From positions 1 to 10,444 of the forward strand of contig JNDT01001963.1 of assembly GCA_000697055.1 (NCBI GenBank): a stretch of DNA of 10,444 bases. Direction: 5' to 3'. A program made the position numbers and the translations under genes. The DNA comes from Saksenaea vasiformis B4078 (lineage: Eukaryota > Mucoromycota > Mucoromycetes > Mucorales > Saksenaeaceae). The notes under the pieces are model-generated. The model ran no database searches, was not told the origin of the DNA, and was given only the letters and a program-made list of their open reading frames with translations. The stretch's first letter is position 1, and each line of letters begins with the position of its first letter. Positions 6,513 to 10,444 of the stretch are shown piece by piece.

Positions 6513-7303
6513 TATCTTTTAGATATTTTCCTCTTCAATATGATGGAACGATCTCAACATCAGGCAGAGGCCTGGCTGTCTCAACACTTTGGTAATGAGT
6601 GGCCACAAGATGTGCAACAAGTATTCAAGCACATTGCTTCCTTGCCAACCTGCGCAAATGGCAAGAAACGCGTCCTGGAGTTTGAATCTAAGGAAGCATC
6701 TCAAGGAAGTATGAAGAAATTTTCCTTCCAATGAGCTAGTGACAGCACCAAGAAATCACAGCAGTTCAACCTTTGCTGACACTGCCTAAGAAATGGTGAA
6801 AAAGTTCCCTTCTCACAGCAATACAAGTGCCCATATTACAAAAGACCTGAAGCGAGAAATGAGGCAAAAGAGTATGTCAACAGAATTAATTGATACATTG
6901 AAAAAATTGTTGATGATACTGATGCAGCTGAAAAAGGTGCCCTGTCTGATGATGAAGTAATGGAGGAAACAAACACTGAATGTAAGACATTTCATATGGC
7001 TCAACGAGATGAAGAAAGTACTAACCATGATGAAATTCTGATTCTCATTACACTACAGAAAACAAAAGTCAAAGCCCTCCTGGACAGTAGTGCCAACTTT
7101 TCTTCTGTCAACCTTGGCTTTTGCCAATAAATGGATTGGATGATAAATAAAAATGTCACTGGAAGGATACAAATGGCTGACTCACAACATACTGTTAAGT
7201 GTATTGGAATCATGAACAAGTTGGATGTGCTGTATAATGGTCATCTTTTTAAGTACTCCTTTGAGGTCATGTGTCTTGTGAATAATTATGTAGTAAGCAT
7301 AGG
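6513..7303 (+). pseudogene. Element D gag C-terminus, zinc-binding region and first half of protease, four stops
   Basis: This continues the gag frame after the solo LTR. First comes a helical segment with MERSQHQAEAWLSQHFGNEW. A Cys-rich stretch follows (CysX2Cys at 6774-6785, then KCPYYKRP with Cys at 6828); it is not the canonical CX2CX4HX4C knuckle. After an acidic linker, a retropepsin-like domain starts at about 7040 (ILILITLQKTKVKALLDSSA). Its catalytic triplet reads Asp-Ser-Ser (7083-7091) instead of Asp-Ser/Thr-Gly, a change reachable by one G-to-A. The domain goes on through LDVLYNGHLFKYSFEVMCLV up to the next solo LTR at 7304. Stops are at 6732, 6777, 6891 (all TGA) and 7128 (TAA). 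Gag and protease share one frame here, with no frameshift signal. Confidence 0.8.
7299..7303 (+). repeat. Target site duplication ATAGG (left copy; right copy 7601-7605)
   Basis: Identical five-base copies flank the second solo LTR. They also settle its ends, which fit TGT...ACA only with this choice. Confidence 0.85.
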
Positions 7304-7600
7304 TGTGAAATTTGGTTAATTGAGAGATGGATAACAACGGGAATACGTTGAGACTCTTAGATGATTGTTTATTATTGTTTTACAGGGAGCTTTTATAGCA
7401 GTGGCAGTATTCTTGAGAAATAAAAATTTTACAATGATAAACCAATGATCGATGTTAAAGAGGTTTCAGGTACAATCAGGTATTGGACCCTGATATGATT
7501 TGTACTTCAGCTTAATCATTATTTATCCAGTTTCTCATCTGTGAGGTTTATCTGTAGATGTCGTGATATGATTTAGTCATTCTGTATGTAGAATACGACA
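7304..7600 (-). repeat. Solo LTR in protease of element D, reverse orientation (297 bp)
   Basis: On the minus strand it runs TGTCGTATTC (7600) to ...AACCAAATTTCACA (7304), flanked by ATAGG. It has TATAAAAG (7397-7390), AATAAA (7373-7368) and GAGTCTCA (7356-7349). Its end CTCTCAATTAACC... is close to that of the D LTR (CCAATTAAC...), and ...GTTATCCATCTC is shared with LTR C, so it is from the same broad family as its host. LTR plus duplication is 302 bp, accounting exactly for the frame change at this point. Confidence 0.9.
7390..7397 (-). promoter_or_regulatory. TATA box of the reversed solo LTR
   Basis: TATAAAAG on the minus strand, 94 nt from the LTR 3' end and followed by AATAAA, as in the sister LTRs. 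It would transcribe antisense to D gag. Confidence 0.55.
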
Positions 7601-7605
7601 ATAGG

Positions 7606-8947
7606 AACTGATATCATGCCGCAAATGAGTATTGAGTATACTGGTTTGGTATCATCTTGGGACCAACCTGAAAAACAAAAAGAAACTAGTAAAGAAATTC
7701 CCACTCCAAACGTGTTACCAACAGGAACAAATGAGATGCATAACAAATTTCTGAGTGAGATCCAACCTTTTATGGATGCAAATCAAAACATCTCTGCTAA
7801 TTCTTTTTGCACCATGCCTGAGGCAGTTGTGTATCTGTCCACTCCAGAAGGAAAGACAGTGTTTAGATGACAGTATCGAATCACTGAGAAACAGAAACTG
7901 CTTATTGCAGAGACAATTGAGAAATGGAAGAATGATGGTATTATCTGCAAAGTTCCCCAGGATATACTTCATGGAAGATGGAATAATCCATTAATGCTAG
8001 CTCTGAAAAAGGATAGTAAAGGCAATTACACTAACTATCATCCATGCTTGGATCCTCAAGCTCTCAACTTATTATTACCAGATGATTGGTTCCAATTACT
8101 CTTAATTGATGACATATTCAAATGCATTGGCCACGTCAATATTTTCACCATGCTTGATTTGATACAAGCGTTCCATCATCTTTCAATCCATCTACCTGAC
8201 CAAGTAAAGACTTCATTTACTTTGGAGGTTGATGGCAAATCCTACATGTTCATAGGATGTCCCTTTGGCATCAAAATGATCTCATCCAAATTTCAAAGAG
8301 TTATGAATATCCTGCTTCAAGATTTACATTTTGTTACAACGTTTGTAGATGACATCATTATTTTCTCAAATGATTTGGAGGAGCATACAAAACATGTCAT
8401 CATGGTCATTGAGTGATTAACGAAAGTTAATTTAGTCCTCAATCCCAAAAAATGTTTTCTCAGTATGTGCTCCATCTATCTCCTCAGATTCTGTATTTCC
8501 GAAGGTAGCTGAAAAGTCCTGGATCTACACAAGGTCACTAATGTGCAGGAATGGCCAAATCTTAAAACTGGCAAAGATATCAAATGTTTTCTAGGTATCA
8601 TCAACTACTTCTACAATCATATCCCAAATGCTTCCAGATTAACCAGCCCATTGGATCACTTGCGAAAGGTGCCAGATCTTTCAAAAGTGTGGAATGATGA
8701 ACATCAAAGAGCATTTGATTCACTTAAACAACTTCTTTTGGTACACCCAGTGCTTCACCAACTGGACTTTACTAGACCATTCTGCGTTGCCACAGATGCA
8801 TCTAATGCTGGAATTGGCATGGTATTGTACCAAGAGAATAAAAACGGTCAAAAACAGCATATTGCTTTTTTGGCCAGATTCCTAAGTACATCTGAGAAAA
8901 ATTACTCCATGATCAAAAAGGAACTTCTGGCTGTAATATTTGCACTC
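7606..8947 (+). pseudogene. Element D protease end, reverse transcriptase and first half of RNase H, three stops
   Basis: Reverse transcriptase copies the element RNA into DNA, and RNase H removes the RNA. Protease ends with DIMPQMSIEYTGLV. RT follows: PLMLALKKDSKGNYTNYHPC then LDPQALN; FTMLDLIQAFHHLSIHLPDQ (first catalytic Asp region); GCPFGIKMISSKFQRVMN; FVDDIIIFS with the Asp pair at 8348-8353 (F-V-D-D variant of Y-x-D-D); LNPKKCFLS; and FLGIINYFYNHIPN. RNase H starts with VATDASNAGIGMVLYQ (Asp at 8795) and KKELLAV (Glu at 8921), and is cut by a solo LTR at 8948. Stops, all TGA, are at 7868, 8414 and 8510. The first two stand where family members have Arg or another polar residue, as expected from CGA or AGA. 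Confidence 0.9.
8943..8947 (+). repeat. Target site duplication CACTC (left copy; right copy 9189-9193)
   Basis: Identical five-base copies flank the third solo LTR, inside the RNase H coding sequence. Confidence 0.85.
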
Positions 8948-9188
8948 TGTGGTAAATCAACAATGGTTATGAGAGACAACTCTCTACTTATACTTTCTCA
9001 ATTACATGCTATAAGAGCAGGGTCAATGAATTACAACTATCAATCGGAGTCCATAATATAGTCAGAAAGGGAAGACATTTATCCAAAGTTATAAATACTG
9101 ACCCATTACAATTTCTAAATAAACACGACTTTCACAATACTTCTCAATTGTCTACATTATTGAACCTTTAAAAACCAAGTTTATAACA
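8948..9188 (+). repeat. Solo LTR in RNase H of element D (241 bp)
   Basis: It begins TGTGGTAAATC and ends AGTTTATAACA, flanked by CACTC. It has TATAAATA (9090-9097) and AATAAA (9118-9123). Unlike the other LTRs it lacks the GAGTCTCA box, so it is a different family. LTR plus duplication is 246 bp, a multiple of three, so the RNase H frame resumes in the same phase at 9194 (NRFHPYIWGNKFTLYTDHKA). The stop at 9059-9061 lies in the LTR. Confidence 0.9.
9090..9097 (+). promoter_or_regulatory. TATA box of the solo LTR upstream of the intact integrase frame
   Basis: TATAAATA, 99 nt before the LTR end. A start about 25-30 nt downstream would give a transcript whose first ATG is at 9290, in frame with RNase H/integrase. 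Confidence 0.55.
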
Positions 9189-9193
9189 CACTC

Positions 9194-10444
9194 AATCGCT
9201 TCCATCCTTACATCTGGGGTAACAAATTCACATTGTATACAGATCACAAAGCTTTGGTATATTTGCATACACAAAAAGAACTGAATCCTATGCTGATCAA
9301 GTGGCTCGACAGACTTCTGGATTACAATTTCGATATTGTCCATCTCAAGGGCATTAACAATACGTTACCAGATGAGCTATCCCGCCTTTTCCCCACTGAA
9401 AAAGAGCTGGGGGAGGGTAATGGCAAGCTTATGGCCAATACGAAATCGGTCGAAGAACAAGCAGCAAGAGCAGAAAAATTGCTCAGGGAAGCAGTTGAAC
9501 CACCAGAAGGAGACCGTGAAAAAATACTACAAGAATCCCATCTATTTGGGCATTTCAGAGCTGAGGCAATCGTAAAAGATCTCTACAAAAAGGGCTTGCA
9601 CTGGCCCAACCTCAAAGAAGACGCCTTGTGCATCACAAAATCATGCCCACAGTGTCAGAAATTTAACGTTATGTGTCATGGTTTTAATTCATTACAACCA
9701 ATTAGTGCAGAAATACCAGGAGATCACTGGGCGATTGACCTTGCAGGCAAACTTCCAACTACGGATAACGGAAACCAATATCTCTTAGTGCTTGTGGACA
9801 TATGTACCAGATTTTGCATATTGCGCCCAATCCCTGATAAGCAAGCAGTTACCATCGTCAAACAATTAATTCAAATATTTTGCGACTTTGGTATACCAAG
9901 AATCCTGCAATCGGATAATGGCACAGAGTTTTCAAATGAACTCATGGAATTATTTGCAGAGACCGCTGGTTTTGACCATCGTCTCATAACTCCTTACCAC
10001 CCACAGGCAAATGGCGCTGCTGAAAGATGGGTGCAATCTGCGATCAAAGGCATAAAAAAACTTATGGAAGGCGAAACAAGCAATTGGGACTCATATGTTC
10101 CTGCAACACAATTATCTTTAAATATCAAAGTCTTACAAAGACACAATTCACGGCCTTTCTCTTTAATGTTTGCCAGAAATCTAAATGAATTCAGGGACTA
10201 TCGCAATGACAAACCTGCAAAAACCGTGAGTATCGCAACATATAAAAAAGCCATCAAAGAAATGGAGGAAGTAATCTTCCCAGCGATAAATGAGCGCACA
10301 AAACAGGTGAATAATGCATCTAAAGAAAAATACGATGAACGAAACAAACTGGTAGAATATAAACCAGGTGATCAAGTAATGGTACGCATAAAAGAAAAAC
10401 AAGGCAAATTTGATGCAGAATATGAAGGACCATATACGGTTGTC
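9194..10444 (+). CDS. Element D RNase H end and integrase, open to the window edge with no stop
   Basis: Integrase joins the element DNA to the host chromosome. The 417 codons here are free of stops and frameshifts. They start with the second half of RNase H: YTDHKALVYL (Asp at 9242) and LPDELSR (Asp at 9371). Integrase follows with a zinc domain, HLFGH (HX3H, 9539-9553) and CPQC (9644-9655) separated by 30 residues. The catalytic core is DHWAIDLAG (Asp at 9737), LQSDNGTEF (Asp at 9914) and NGAAERW (Glu at 10022), a perfect D,D35E. A C-terminal GPY/F module, VEYKPGDQVMVRI...YEGPYTVV, is at the edge. Every catalytic residue is present, unlike the rest of D. The first in-frame ATG after the upstream solo LTR is at 9290. 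It can be read as the 3' part of the D gag-pol or as a separately preserved frame. Confidence 0.93.

Larger units (their letters stand above)
4931..10444 (+). mobile_element. Element D, Ty3/gypsy-like retrotransposon with three nested solo LTRs, 3' end outside the window
   Basis: The order is 5' LTR, leader, gag, zinc-binding region, protease, reverse transcriptase, RNase H, integrase, which is the Ty3/gypsy order. After removal of the three solo LTRs with one target duplication each, gag and pol form one continuous frame of about 1,430 codons, so this family makes a single Gag-Pol product. Thirteen stops interrupt it, all before 8513. The 3' LTR is outside the window. Confidence 0.85.

Noticed and set aside
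7321..7616. An alternative solo LTR with ends TGAGAG...TATCA
   Set aside because: No target duplication fits these ends. Ends 7304-7600 give TGT...ACA, a perfect ATAGG duplication and restored frame.
10181..10402. Minus-strand frame rich in Phe/Tyr that looks like membrane segments
   Set aside because: It is the complement of the Lys/Glu-rich integrase C-terminal region, which is well supported on the plus strand.
1..10444. CRISPR array, tRNA/rRNA gene or bacterial operon
   Set aside because: No spaced repeat array, no tRNA- or rRNA-like stretch and no ribosome-binding-site-led gene series was seen. The content is eukaryotic LTR retroelements throughout.

Overview
The window is a nest of Ty3/gypsy-type LTR retrotransposons and solo LTRs. 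I see no host gene, rRNA or tRNA. LTR retrotransposons, TATA boxes of the form TATAAAAG/TATAAATA, AATAAA signals and the AT-rich, CpG-poor sequence point to a eukaryote. The Asn/Thr-rich Gag start and the style of the pol domains make me lean towards an early-diverging (Mucoromycota-like) fungus, with low confidence.

Left part (1-962): an LTR on the + strand (LTR1, 1-463, entering from outside the window) lies in the gag of a minus-strand element, C. Element C has a leader and a short 5' LTR (800-962). C appears to sit, in the same orientation, inside a third element, A. A occupies 963-4740 on the minus strand: an 847-bp LTR beginning with a perfectly spaced 147-bp tandem duplication (4447-4740), a tRNA-type primer-binding site, gag (3747-2392), a canonical -1 frameshift heptamer A_AAA_AAC directly before the gag stop, and protease (active site DTGA). 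The coding sequence breaks off at C's LTR before any reverse transcriptase.

Right part (4931-10444): element D, on the + strand, running off the right edge. After its 5' LTR comes one long gag-protease-RT-RNase H-integrase reading frame. It is cut by three solo LTRs (6193-6507, 7304-7600, 8948-9188), each flanked by a perfect 5-bp target duplication (CTGAT, ATAGG, CACTC). Removing each LTR plus one duplication puts the coding frame back in register. The frame carries 13 stop codons but no indel that I can detect.

Most notable: (i) the -1 frameshift signal of A, against the single-frame design of D; (ii) an abrupt change at the third solo LTR, with stop-ridden, CpG-poor sequence before it and a stop-free, CpG-rich RNase H/integrase frame after it, whose first downstream ATG is in frame; (iii) C and D leaders with no tRNA-type primer-binding site but a conserved T-run and GTGAATAYTCTC block; (iv) the duplication that begins exactly at the LTR A terminus; (v) a GAGTCTCA box downstream of AATAAA shared by otherwise divergent LTRs.
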